A program made the translations under genes and the position numbers. Shown here piece after piece: positions 1 through 8,156 of a stretch of DNA of 64,000 nucleotides. Source of the stretch: SKVR01 sp037441525 (GTDB lineage Bacteria > Bacteroidota > Bacteroidia > Bacteroidales > UBA7960); assembly GCA_037441525.1 (NCBI GenBank), contig JBBISA010000003.1, positions 62,001 to 126,000 of the forward strand, given 5' to 3'. The notes beneath the pieces are model-generated. The model had not been told where the DNA came from. It searched no databases and saw nothing but the letters and a program-made list of their open reading frames with translations. How positions within the stretch are numbered: position 1 is the stretch's first letter; each line of letters begins with the position of its first letter.

Positions 1-1
1 T

Positions 2-397
2 CGCCTTCTTTCGGATATCTATGGCAGCGAAGAAAGGATTGAGCTTCGGTTGGGGTTTCAGTTTACGCGATACTCAAAATCATACATTCACCCTTTTATT
101 GAAAGTGGATTAAATATAACCGACACCAAGGTGATTGAAAACAAAGTTCTGGTTAGAGGCATGGAGTTCAACATACGCGAAATAAGGGTAGATTATTACA
201 ATGTGCGCGATTTTGGAATGGGGTTGGGCATCTATAGTGGGATTGGGATTTTGATGCAGGTAAGCAGTCAACTCAGCTTCAGGGCAGCCGGAGCGGTGAG
301 TTTTAGCCGCATCAATCTTGGAGACAATAACCGCATTGCCCCGCAATACACTCTATATCTTAGGTTAAATCTGCACGATCTGTTTTCGGGTAACTAA
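2..397 (+). CDS. C-terminal end of a probable outer-membrane beta-barrel protein (5' truncated)
   Basis: The reading frame is open from the left edge of the window, so the start lies outside it. About 131 residues are visible. They alternate polar and hydrophobic residues, with repeated glycine/aromatic strands (for example FGMGLGIYSGIGILMQV followed by LSFRAAGAVSFSRI), the pattern of amphipathic beta strands. This suggests the last strands of an outer-membrane barrel. The final residue is Asn rather than the usual terminal Phe, so the assignment to a barrel family is an inference. The stop codon overlaps by four bases the stop of the convergent acyltransferase gene. Confidence 0.55.
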   Translation, partial: RLLSDIYGSEERIELRLGFQFTRYSKSYIHPFIESGLNITDTKVIENKVLVRGMEFNIREIRVDYYNVRDFGMGLGIYSGIGILMQVSSQLSFRAAGAVSFSRINLGDNNRIAPQYTLYLRLNLHDLFSGN

Positions 398-966
398 TTC
401 TGTTCCGCTTTGAAATTCTGGGGAGAAAGGTTGAATTTCTCAGGATGACGAGCCTGCTTATCGAGATAAAATTCCTGGATTTTCTTAATATCAGCATCAT
501 AATCGCCTGTGGGATAAAATACAGGGCCCATACCTCCGGTCTTGGTCTTATAATCAAGAAATCCAAGAATGATAGGGACTTTGGCCTGTTCAGCAATAAA
601 ATAAAAACCCTTTTTCCAGTTTTTTACCAGCTTTCGAGTACCCTCTGGGGTAATCAGGAGAAAAAAAGAATCGGCCTGCTCCATCATTCCAGTGATTTTT
701 TTTATGGTTCCGGTACTAAATCCGCGGTGGAGAGGTTCTGCACCCATTGCTTTGAGAAGGATTCCCAGGGGAAAAAAGAAAGATTCTTTCTTGATCATGA
801 TTTTGGGTTTCACCCCTTTGCTGATAAATCCCAGCTTCCCTATCACAAAATCAAGGTTGCTCGTATGTGGAGCCATTATGATTACCGCTTTGGGAATCCC
901 TTCCGGCATACCATGAGTGACTCTCCATCCCAAAAGTTTCAATATCAAAAAGGCAATAAGGCGCAT
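394..966 (-). CDS. lysophospholipid acyltransferase family protein (PlsC-like)
   Basis: This 190-residue protein carries the two diagnostic acyltransferase blocks: HTSNLD (His34, Asp39; the catalytic HX4D motif) and PEGTR (residues 107-111). Members transfer an acyl chain from acyl-ACP or acyl-CoA to a lysophospholipid or related acceptor at the inner membrane. The hydrophobic N-terminus (about residues 1-15) could associate with the membrane. It lies 38 bp downstream of the penicillin-binding protein gene on the same strand and is probably its last co-transcribed partner. It is shorter than full PlsC enzymes (about 240 residues) and resembles the compact 1-acylglycerol-3-phosphate acyltransferase-like proteins of Bacteroidota. 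The acceptor substrate cannot be told from sequence. Confidence 0.88.
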   Translation of the reverse strand: MRLIAFLILKLLGWRVTHGMPEGIPKAVIIMAPHTSNLDFVIGKLGFISKGVKPKIMIKKESFFFPLGILLKAMGAEPLHRGFSTGTIKKITGMMEQADSFFLLITPEGTRKLVKNWKKGFYFIAEQAKVPIILGFLDYKTKTGGMGPVFYPTGDYDADIKKIQEFYLDKQARHPEKFNLSPQNFKAEQN

Positions 967-1004
967 AGAAAAAAAATTTTGGTTTACAAATAGATATCCT
1001 TGTT

Positions 1005-3263
1005 TCAGAAAATATTCTGATCAAAAATTCCTCGCGGGTTGCGTGGTTGTTCTATTTCGTTGCAATTGGTCTGGAACGGCAAAGGGGTTAAGGGTGGCTC
1101 AAAATCGCCTTGTGAAATGGTGATGGAAGGATCGTTGTAAACCCTTTTCATAAACAAGGCCCAGATAGGAAGCGCCATGTTTGCGCCCTGCCCCAGGGCA
1201 ATGTTCCTGAACCTGATTCCACGGTCTTCGGCTCCAACCCAAACACCGGCAACAAGGTCGGGTGTAAGCCCTATAAACCATCCATCGGAGTTATTTTGGG
1301 TAGTACCCGTTTTCCCGGCAATTGGGTTGGTAAGATTATACCTGAACCGCAATCTGATACCGGTACCACTTTCCACCACACCTTTCATAAGTTCGAGCAT
1401 AAGATAAGCAGCCTGCTCACTCATAGCTTCGTTTTGCTGTGGTATAAATGACTCAATAAGGTTGCCGTTGTTATCTTCAATATGGGTTATAAAACTTGGC
1501 TTTATATAAATCCCCTTATTGGCATAAGTAGCCATGGCCCCTACCATGTCATATACCGACAAATCAGGAGTTCCGAGGCTTATGGCAGGCACCGGATCAA
1601 TGGGTTCGGTGATGCCCATATTATTTACCAGCCTGATAAGGGCATGGGGCGAGTATCTTTTAATAAGATAAGCTGAAACGTAGTTGATAGAATTGGCCAG
1701 AGCCCATTTGAGGGTAACCATCTCCCCTTCGCGGTCTGTAGAAGAGTTTTTTGGAGTCCAGATGGTGCCATCATGAAGGTCGAATGAAACAGGTGTGTTT
1801 GGCACCTCGGTACATGGGCCGTATTCGCCTTCCATCATAGCCAATGTATAGAGAAACGGCTTAAAAGTTGATCCCACCTGCCTGCGACTTTGGGTAACAT
1901 GGTCGAATTTGAAATATTTTATATCAATTCCACCCACATAAGCCCTCACCTGACCTGTTTGTGGTTCAACTGCCATAAGTCCTGTATTAAGGAAAAATTT
2001 ATAATAGCGTATCGAATCCATGGGGGTCAAGATGGTATCAATTTCTCCTTTCCATGAAAAGACCCTCATGGGCACCGGAGTGTTGAAGCTTTTACGAATA
2101 GAATCTTCTGAAGCTTCGGCCTTGCGCAAGTTGCGGAATCGATCGCTTCGACGCATAGAATTGTTTATTAGCCTTTGTACATCTTCGCGGCTAAGATCGG
2201 CACCAAAGGGTGCATTGGGTACACCTCGCCAGTGATTGAAAAACTCACGTTGCAAATAGCCTCCCATATGCTCGGCAACAGCAGCTTCTGCATGTTTCTG
2301 CATTCGGCTGTCAATTGTTGTATATATTTTGAGCCCATCACGGTAAATATTGTAATTATTACCATCAGGTTTCTTTCGTGTTTGAGCCCATTTGTCCAGA
2401 TCGAGGCGCAACACCTCGCGGAAATAGGTTGCTAACCCGGTATTATGATCCTGTACCCTGAATTCTGACATATCAAGAGGGATCAACCTTAGCGAATCGT
2501 ACTCCTGAGAGGTAATATAACCGTAACGGGCCATCTGGTTTAAAACAACTTCCCGGCGTTGAGTGGCACGAACCGGATTTCGCACCGGATGAAACCAGCT
2601 GGGGGCCTTAAGCATTCCCACCAAAACAGCTGCCTGCTCCACCTTTAGCGAATCGGGCGATGTATTGTAATACGTTTTGGCTGCCAGTTTTATCCCAAAT
2701 GCATGACTACCGAAATCAACCGTATTGAGATACATTGCCATTATTTCATCCTTGGTATACCTGCGCTCCAGTTTTGCTGCAGTAACCCACTCCTTTAGTT
2801 TTATTATTATCATCCTTATGATGGATGGGTTTTCCTCTCGTGGAAACAGGTTCTTGGCAAGCTGCTGGCTAAGGGTACTGCCGCCGCCGGCGCTACGTTG
2901 CCCCCCGATTATGTTCATCACAATTACCCTGAATATACTGCGGATATCAACACCAGAGTGGTTATGAAACCTTGCATCTTCAGTCGCAATCAAAGCATTG
3001 ACCAGGTTGGGGCTCAACTCATCAAAACTAACGTTTGACCGGTTATGAATAAAAAAGGTACCCAGCAATTGTCCATCAACGGAATATATTTCGCTGGCCA
3101 AATTGCTTTTAGGATTTTCAAGTTCTTCGAACGAAGGCATAAAGCCCCATAATCCCAGCGAAATTGATCCAAAAATCAGAATAGCAAGTGCCACGGGCGA
3201 TACAACCACCAGCCAAAAGGCCTTAATGTACTTTTGTGTTTCCAGTTTGCTGATTTTACTCAT
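1005..3263 (-). CDS. class A penicillin-binding protein 1A (bifunctional transglycosylase/transpeptidase)
   Basis: This 752-residue protein polymerises lipid II into glycan strands and cross-links the peptides. It has one N-terminal transmembrane segment (about residues 14-38). The GT51 transglycosylase domain contains EDARFHNHSGVD (catalytic Glu95) and GGSTLSQQLAKNLF (128-141). The transpeptidase domain has the three standard boxes: STFK (Ser465), SIN (525-527) and KTGT (651-654). All active-site residues are present, so both activities should be intact. It is the third gene of a leftward unit (PSP1, gldH, PBP, acyltransferase), starting 62 bp after gldH ends. The gene order puts wall synthesis with envelope lipoprotein and lipid functions. 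Confidence 0.96.
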   Translation of the reverse strand: MSKISKLETQKYIKAFWLVVVSPVALAILIFGSISLGLWGFMPSFEELENPKSNLASEIYSVDGQLLGTFFIHNRSNVSFDELSPNLVNALIATEDARFHNHSGVDIRSIFRVIVMNIIGGQRSAGGGSTLSQQLAKNLFPREENPSIIRMIIIKLKEWVTAAKLERRYTKDEIMAMYLNTVDFGSHAFGIKLAAKTYYNTSPDSLKVEQAAVLVGMLKAPSWFHPVRNPVRATQRREVVLNQMARYGYITSQEYDSLRLIPLDMSEFRVQDHNTGLATYFREVLRLDLDKWAQTRKKPDGNNYNIYRDGLKIYTTIDSRMQKHAEAAVAEHMGGYLQREFFNHWRGVPNAPFGADLSREDVQRLINNSMRRSDRFRNLRKAEASEDSIRKSFNTPVPMRVFSWKGEIDTILTPMDSIRYYKFFLNTGLMAVEPQTGQVRAYVGGIDIKYFKFDHVTQSRRQVGSTFKPFLYTLAMMEGEYGPCTEVPNTPVSFDLHDGTIWTPKNSSTDREGEMVTLKWALANSINYVSAYLIKRYSPHALIRLVNNMGITEPIDPVPAISLGTPDLSVYDMVGAMATYANKGIYIKPSFITHIEDNNGNLIESFIPQQNEAMSEQAAYLMLELMKGVVESGTGIRLRFRYNLTNPIAGKTGTTQNNSDGWFIGLTPDLVAGVWVGAEDRGIRFRNIALGQGANMALPIWALFMKRVYNDPSITISQGDFEPPLTPLPFQTNCNEIEQPRNPRGIFDQNIF

Positions 3264-3325
3264 TATAATTTTATCGATTGATTAGTGTATTCCGGATTTA
3301 CTAAAAGGGATATAATAATCGGATG

Positions 3326-3844
3326 TTATTTTTTTTCGATGCGCAAACCCACATCGCTGATACCCGGTATCCACTCTTCGCGCATTGCATGTTGAATTGA
3401 AAACTGATAGGTGCCTGATGCCGGGAACCAAACATCCTTTCTGAAATGGAAACTGTTGGTTTTAATCCGGCCAAACCCTTTTCCAGTCCATTTACCCTGT
3501 TTATCGGCAAGGGTCATTTCAAGAGTGTCTCTGAATACTCTGCCGTCAGGGAATTTTGTTTGAAAAAAAACGAAGAAGTTGGTGTAAGGATATTCATTTG
3601 TATTTCTTATGTTCAGAAAAAGGTCGAAGAGTTGGGTTGAATCCGAAAATTCCTTTTCAAAAACCACGATATCATTCAGTTGCCACCCTTTGTCTGTATC
3701 GAAACTATGGTATTGATCGAAAACTATATTTTGATAGCATGAAATAAGGATCAGAAACACCAGCGGCAAAAAAGATATGCCTGCAATTTTGGGAGTATTT
3801 TGGTGAATCAATGAGTTGAGTATTGATTTTTGTTTGATGCTCAT
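3326..3844 (-). CDS. gldH: gliding motility lipoprotein GldH
   Basis: This 172-residue protein has a lipoprotein signal with lipobox LISC (Cys36) and the GldH-type body, including the conserved block ADKQGKWTGKGFG near residues 120-135. GldH was defined in gliding Flavobacterium but also occurs in many non-gliding Bacteroidota, so its presence alone does not show motility. Its start codon overlaps the stop of the upstream PSP1 gene as ATGA (3841-3844), which implies translational coupling. The N-terminal stretch before the hydrophobic core is rather long (about 20 residues), so a start a little downstream is possible. Confidence 0.88.
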   Translation of the reverse strand: MSIKQKSILNSLIHQNTPKIAGISFLPLVFLILISCYQNIVFDQYHSFDTDKGWQLNDIVVFEKEFSDSTQLFDLFLNIRNTNEYPYTNFFVFFQTKFPDGRVFRDTLEMTLADKQGKWTGKGFGRIKTNSFHFRKDVWFPASGTYQFSIQHAMREEWIPGISDVGLRIEKK

Positions 3845-4992
3845 TGTTTTCTTCCGGGTCTGTTTTTCTTTTTTTTGCGGCGGTTTTGTTCCTGGTTATC
3901 AAACCGTGTCAGGCTGTCTTCATGATATCCTGTGGGGGGAATTTTCACAGCTTCAACTTCCACAACTTCTTCGGGTTCCAGAGCGTCGGGCATTTGGTTC
4001 CGACGGTTCATTTTCTGAATTTCTTTAACCCGGTCTATACTGATACCAATAAAGGTTGAAGGATTATCATCATAAGTGAAATACATCAAATTGCGCAAAA
4101 TATCAGTTTTCTGATGCAATGCTTTCCCCTTTTTGGTTTGAAGGGGTGCCGACACTTCAGGATGATGTTTGAGTGCATCGATATAAATATCGTTCTCGTA
4201 GTTAATGCAACATTTGAGTTTGGAGCACTGACCGGCGAGTTTTTGCGGATTAAGCGACAATTGCTGGGTACGTGCCGCATTTGTAGATACCGACCTGAAA
4301 TTGGTAAGCCATGTAGAACAGCATAATTCGCGGCCGCAAGTACCAATACCCCCTAAGCGGCTGGCTTCCTGCCTCATTCCTATCTGTCGCATTTCTATTC
4401 TGACATTGAAAGCTTCGGCCAATTTTTTTATCAGCTCTCTGAAATCGACCCTTTCATCGGCTGTGTAATAAAAAATGGCTTTGGTTCGGTCGCCCTGGTA
4501 TTCCACATCACTTATTTTCATATCGAGTTTAAGCGATGATGCTATTTCGCGCGAACCAAACATGGTAGGATTTTCGAGTTCAACTGCGCAAACCCATTTC
4601 TCAATATCTGAAACCTTGGCCTTGCGGTAAACTTTTTTGAACTCGGTCCTGTTAAAATCAATTTTTTTCTTCCGTAACTGAATTTTTACTATCTCTCCTG
4701 CCAGGGAAACAATACCTATATCATGACCGGGTGATGCCTCCACGGCAACAAAATCGCCCTCTTCGAGTTGAACATCATCGGGGACTACCAAAAAATCCTT
4801 CCGTGAGTTTTTAAACCTTACTTCTACCAGCTCGCGGGTAGGAAAGTTCTTTGGTGGTTTAATATCGTCGAGCCAATTGAAAACATTTAGTTTGGTGCAA
4901 GAGTGGGCATGTACTTCTTCTTGCCTGGTGGTGTTGGGACGAGGTGAGCATCGGCAACCCCGCGATATGAAGTTATTGTTGTTTTGTTCCAA
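3841..4992 (-). CDS. PSP1 domain protein (RicT/YaaT-like, regulatory iron-sulfur protein)
   Basis: The PSP1 C-terminal domain is recognised from GIGTCGRELCCSTWL and GQCSKLKCCINYE. With the start used here these give cysteines 219, 224, 225, 256, 261 and 262, plus an N-terminal group at 13, 15 and 32. In Bacillus, RicT/YaaT uses such cysteines in Fe-S clusters within the RNase Y-associated Ric complex. The role in Bacteroidota is not established. The C-terminus is a basic tail rich in Arg and Lys. The frame is open up to a TTG at 5115, but a -7 promoter box lies at 5120-5127, so transcription would begin at or inside that position. I therefore prefer the TTG at 4992 (383 residues), which places the cysteine cluster near the N-terminus. 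The start remains uncertain. Confidence 0.85.
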   Translation of the reverse strand: MEQNNNNFISRGCRCSPRPNTTRQEEVHAHSCTKLNVFNWLDDIKPPKNFPTRELVEVRFKNSRKDFLVVPDDVQLEEGDFVAVEASPGHDIGIVSLAGEIVKIQLRKKKIDFNRTEFKKVYRKAKVSDIEKWVCAVELENPTMFGSREIASSLKLDMKISDVEYQGDRTKAIFYYTADERVDFRELIKKLAEAFNVRIEMRQIGMRQEASRLGGIGTCGRELCCSTWLTNFRSVSTNAARTQQLSLNPQKLAGQCSKLKCCINYENDIYIDALKHHPEVSAPLQTKKGKALHQKTDILRNLMYFTYDDNPSTFIGISIDRVKEIQKMNRRNQMPDALEPEEVVEVEAVKIPPTGYHEDSLTRFDNQEQNRRKKKKNRPGRKQ

Positions 4993-5119
4993 GTTTATGA
5001 ATAATTTATGGGTTGTATATTGGGTGTGATTAGTGTAGCGAAAAAATGGTTGATGTTCTGTTTGAATCTCTTTTAGGTTTTGATTATCAATAACCCGCCA
5101 CAAATGAAACACCAACCTG

Positions 5120-5127
5120 CAAAAGTA
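5120..5127 (-). promoter_or_regulatory. candidate -7 promoter box for the PSP1-gldH-PBP unit
   Basis: The minus strand reads TACTTTTG, a perfect match to the Bacteroidota -7 consensus TAnnTTTG. It sits in the short gap between holB and the PSP1 gene. I saw no good -33 TTTG at the expected 19-21 bp spacing, so this is a half-supported promoter. If real, it rules out the extreme 5' start codon of the PSP1 frame. Confidence 0.4.
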
Positions 5128-5136
5128 GCAAATTAT

Positions 5137-6273
5137 TCATTTTTTTGCTTGTATAAAAATCTGTCCCATTTTTAACGAAAGGTCAGTAAACAATATCTTC
5201 GGGTTGGCATTGCGCTCCACATGATAAATGGCTTTTGAAAATTCATCTACCATCTGTGCGGCAAGTTCTGGTCTTAAAACCTTAGAGAATTTGCTTACAA
5301 ACTCCTTTACATCAGGATTTGTCTTAACCAATTTACCGGCAGCAAAATTCATCAAGGTGCATTGTCTGAAAATCTCAAGGCCAAAATTAAGGAAAGCTTT
5401 TTGGCGCTCGCGCCCCATTTTCGATAATTCTTCAACATAATCGAGCATTTCCTTTATTTTAAAAGTATAACAATCGCGAAGCCAATCTCTAAGAAACTTC
5501 GTGTGATTGTCGGTTGTTTCATCGCTCTGGCAGAAGGACAAGGCCTGATAAAAATTTCCATCGGCAATAAAAGTGGCTTCACGGGCAGTGGCTTCATCAA
5601 TACCATAAATCTGAGTAAGTCCCTGAATTACTTCATCATCAGCAAGCCTGGGTATCTTTACTAATTGTGTGCGCGATAAAATGGTACTGAGAATTTGTTC
5701 CTGATTTTCTGAAACAATGAGGAACAAGGTTTTTTCGGGTGGCTCTTCCAAAATCTTAAGCAACTTAGGGGCCGCCGAATGATAGAGGCGTTCTATCATC
5801 CAGATAATAACAATTTTATACTCGCTCTCAAATGATTTGTATCCCAGAATTCTTATAACCTCATTACAGTCCTCGGCGCTGATTATACCCTGTTTGTTTT
5901 CAATTTCAAGGTGGTTATACCAATCGTTTAGTACAGGATAAGCCGGTCTGGATAGAAAAGTACGCCACTCGTTGATGTAATCTTTGCTTATGAGGGTTTT
6001 ATCGCTCTGTTTGCGTGATGCCACCGGATAAAAAAAGTTTAGATCAGGATGGGCAAGTTTATTAAACTTTAGGCAAGAAGGGCAAACGCCACAGGCATCG
6101 CCGCTGCCGGGGTTTTTACAACAAAGAAAACGGGCATAGGCAATTGCCATGGCAAGTTTTCCACAACCTTCGGGCCCCAGAAACAATTGTGCATGGCTGA
6201 TTCTGCCATTTCTTATATTCAGGATTAGTTTTTCCTTTACGGGCAATTGCCCGGGAATATCTCTAAAAAACAT
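5137..6273 (-). CDS. holB: DNA polymerase III subunit delta' (clamp-loader AAA+ protein)
   Basis: This 378-residue AAA+ protein belongs to the clamp-loader that places the sliding clamp on DNA. It has a P-loop GPEGCGK (residues 33-39), a zinc-binding cysteine group (Cys52, 61, 64, 67, in CGVCPSC), an EEPPE loop and the sensor/arginine-finger block ILSRTQ, where the usual SRC is SRT. The C-terminal helical region is of normal length. It is upstream of and on the same strand as the PSP1-gldH-PBP genes; holB next to a PSP1 gene is a common Bacteroidota arrangement. A TACTTTTG -7 box on the minus strand at 6291-6298 is probably its promoter. Confidence 0.93.
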   Translation of the reverse strand: MFFRDIPGQLPVKEKLILNIRNGRISHAQLFLGPEGCGKLAMAIAYARFLCCKNPGSGDACGVCPSCLKFNKLAHPDLNFFYPVASRKQSDKTLISKDYINEWRTFLSRPAYPVLNDWYNHLEIENKQGIISAEDCNEVIRILGYKSFESEYKIVIIWMIERLYHSAAPKLLKILEEPPEKTLFLIVSENQEQILSTILSRTQLVKIPRLADDEVIQGLTQIYGIDEATAREATFIADGNFYQALSFCQSDETTDNHTKFLRDWLRDCYTFKIKEMLDYVEELSKMGRERQKAFLNFGLEIFRQCTLMNFAAGKLVKTNPDVKEFVSKFSKVLRPELAAQMVDEFSKAIYHVERNANPKILFTDLSLKMGQIFIQAKK

Positions 6274-6659
6274 TCATGCTAAATTTAATCCAAAAGTACC
6301 AAGAAATCATTTATGCGAGTATCCTAAAAATCTGTATATTCGTAAGTACCTGTATATGTACGATTTATGAAATATTTTACACGCCAGGTAAATAAGTTTT
6401 AAAAACAGGAAATTAGCAATCGATTGCGGAAAATTTTATCAACAAGTTATCAACAATCTTGCATCTCTGCAACCCTTGACAGGCAACGGTTCTGATACTT
6501 CATTCTTTTACCTGTTGGTAATTTTGACCCGTTTAGATAAGTTTTTGTTTACTTTATCCTTACCTTTGCCGAATCAGTCAAAATTCAACGGAGGCATTGA
6601 AGGGAAGAAAAAATGAATTACCTTTGCCGGCTCTTTTGCTTCTGCAAAAATTTGAAATT
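6274..6659. other. divergent intergenic region between holB and the mltF-like gene
   Basis: This gap holds promoter-like elements for both sides and no convincing gene. There is a leftward TACTTTTG box at 6291-6298 (holB), and rightward TACCTTTG boxes at 6561-6568 and 6619-6626, each inside a repeated TTACCTTTGCCG. Two direct copies of TTATCAACA lie at 6436-6444 and 6447-6455; these resemble DnaA boxes (TTATCCACA) with one mismatch each. Confidence 0.5.
6619..6626 (+). promoter_or_regulatory. candidate -7 box of the mltF-like gene (second copy at 6561-6568)
   Basis: TACCTTTG matches TAnnTTTG and occurs twice, 58 bp apart, each in the context TTACCTTTGCCG. The downstream copy is 34 bp before the ATG at 6660 and is downstream of the in-frame TTG at 6597, favouring the ATG as start. 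No clear -33 box is visible for either copy. Confidence 0.35.
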
Positions 6660-8111
6660 ATGAGACAACACCATTTAGTTAAACTTCTTCTGGTTGTCGC
6701 GATTCCCGTTTTAATATTTACAGGATTGATTATCATCAACAAAACAGTTAATGTTGATCATGCGGCAGTGGAAAAAGTTGAAAATCCCAATGACCTTCCT
6801 GCAATTCTGAAGCGGGGTGTCATCAAAGCAACCACCGACTATAACTCAACCAATTATTTTGTTTACCGCGGCCAGCCTATGGGTTTCCACCTTGAACTGC
6901 TCCGGTTATTTGCACAACATATTGGCGTAGAACTTGAGATTTTTGTTTCCAACAATCTTGATGAAAATTTTTCATGCCTGATGGCCGATGGCGAATGTGA
7001 CATTATTGCAATGGACCTCGCGGTTACACTCAGCAGACAGAACCTTTTTGCTTTTACTGAGCCACATAGCCAAACCCGTCAGGTACTGATACAACGAAGA
7101 CCCGAAAGCTGGTACCACATGCGTTCGGCTGAAATCGAAGACCTGCTGATTCGCAACCAGCTCGACCTTGCAGGGAAAACCATCTATGTGCAGCGAAATT
7201 CATCACACCTAACAAGGCTTCGAAACCTTATGGAAGAGATTGGGTCCACCATTAACATTGTGGAAGTTGATCAGGAAACAGAAATGCTCATTGAAAGGGT
7301 TGCCAACGGTGAAATTGAATTTACCGTTAGCGATGAGCATGTTGCCATGGTAAATCAAACTTATTACCCAAATCTCGATATTCAAACCCCATTGAGTTTC
7401 ATGCAGAATCTCTCGTGGGCAGTTAGAAACGATACCCCGTTGCTTAAGGCTGCCATTGATGAATGGATAAGCAACTTTACCAAGACCCGTCAATATGCCA
7501 CGCTTTATTCCAGGTACTTCCAGAATCCCCGAAGCTCGCTTATTGCAAAAAGCCCTTTTCACTCACTGGGTGGCGGAAAGATTTCTGTTTTTGATGACTA
7601 TTTCAGGAAGTATTCTGATATAGTGGGATGGGACTGGCGTCTGATTGCTTCTCTGGCCTTTCAGGAGTCACGCTTTAACAACGATGCGGTTTCATGGGCA
7701 GGTGCATACGGAATTATGCAGCTGATGCCTACAACAGCCGATATGTTCAATGTTTCTCCCGAATCGGCTCCCGTTGAAAATATTGTTGCAGGTATCCGTT
7801 ATCTCGACTGGATTGACCGCCGTTTGGGCGAATTTATTGAAGATGATGAAGAACGGATAAAATTTGTACTTGCTGCCTACAATGTTGGTGTGGGTCATGT
7901 GTTGGATGCGCGCAGGCTTGCCGAAAAATATGGTAAAAACCCCAACATCTGGAAAGAAAATGTTGATTATTATGTCCTTAACAAATCGAAACCACAGTAT
8001 TACATGGACCCTGTTGTAAGGCATGGCTATGCACGTGGTTCAGAGCCTTACAATTACGTAATCGAAATCCTTGAAAGATTCGAGCACTACAAAAACACCG
8101 TAGGCAGCTAA
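6660..8111 (+). CDS. membrane-bound lytic murein transglycosylase F-like protein (SBP domain plus SLT domain)
   Basis: This 483-residue protein has an N-terminal signal anchor (MRQHHLVKLLLVVAIPVLIF), then a periplasmic solute-binding-protein-like domain (about residues 35-270, starting VIKATTDYNSTNYF), then a lytic transglycosylase domain (about 305-470). The catalytic glutamate is Glu336 in FQESRF, and the following SWAGAYGIMQLMP and AAYNVG blocks match MltF/Slt enzymes that cleave glycan strands to 1,6-anhydro ends. I chose the ATG at 6660 rather than the in-frame TTG at 6597 because it begins directly at the membrane segment and lies after a -7 box. It is convergent with polA, with a shared hairpin terminator. 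Confidence 0.92.
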   Translation: MRQHHLVKLLLVVAIPVLIFTGLIIINKTVNVDHAAVEKVENPNDLPAILKRGVIKATTDYNSTNYFVYRGQPMGFHLELLRLFAQHIGVELEIFVSNNLDENFSCLMADGECDIIAMDLAVTLSRQNLFAFTEPHSQTRQVLIQRRPESWYHMRSAEIEDLLIRNQLDLAGKTIYVQRNSSHLTRLRNLMEEIGSTINIVEVDQETEMLIERVANGEIEFTVSDEHVAMVNQTYYPNLDIQTPLSFMQNLSWAVRNDTPLLKAAIDEWISNFTKTRQYATLYSRYFQNPRSSLIAKSPFHSLGGGKISVFDDYFRKYSDIVGWDWRLIASLAFQESRFNNDAVSWAGAYGIMQLMPTTADMFNVSPESAPVENIVAGIRYLDWIDRRLGEFIEDDEERIKFVLAAYNVGVGHVLDARRLAEKYGKNPNIWKENVDYYVLNKSKPQYYMDPVVRHGYARGSEPYNYVIEILERFEHYKNTVGS

Positions 8112-8129
8112 TGCAAGGTTCAAGAAGGT

Positions 8130-8153
8130 AAAAGGGGCTTTAGGGCCCCTTTT
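8130..8153. terminator. bidirectional hairpin terminator between mltF-like gene and polA
   Basis: Perfect 9-bp stem AAAAGGGGC / GCCCCTTTT with a 6-base loop. The A/T ends form a U-run in either direction. It lies exactly between two convergent stop codons. Confidence 0.85.
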
Positions 8154-8156
8154 CAT

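Noticed and set aside
3326..3844. GldH as proof of gliding motility
   Set aside because: GldH-like lipoproteins also occur in non-gliding Bacteroidota, and no other gliding genes are in the window.
6436..6455. Pair of TTATCAACA resembling DnaA boxes as a possible replication origin
   Set aside because: Each copy has a mismatch to TTATCCACA, only two are present, and there is no dnaA, AT-rich unwinding array or other origin gene nearby.
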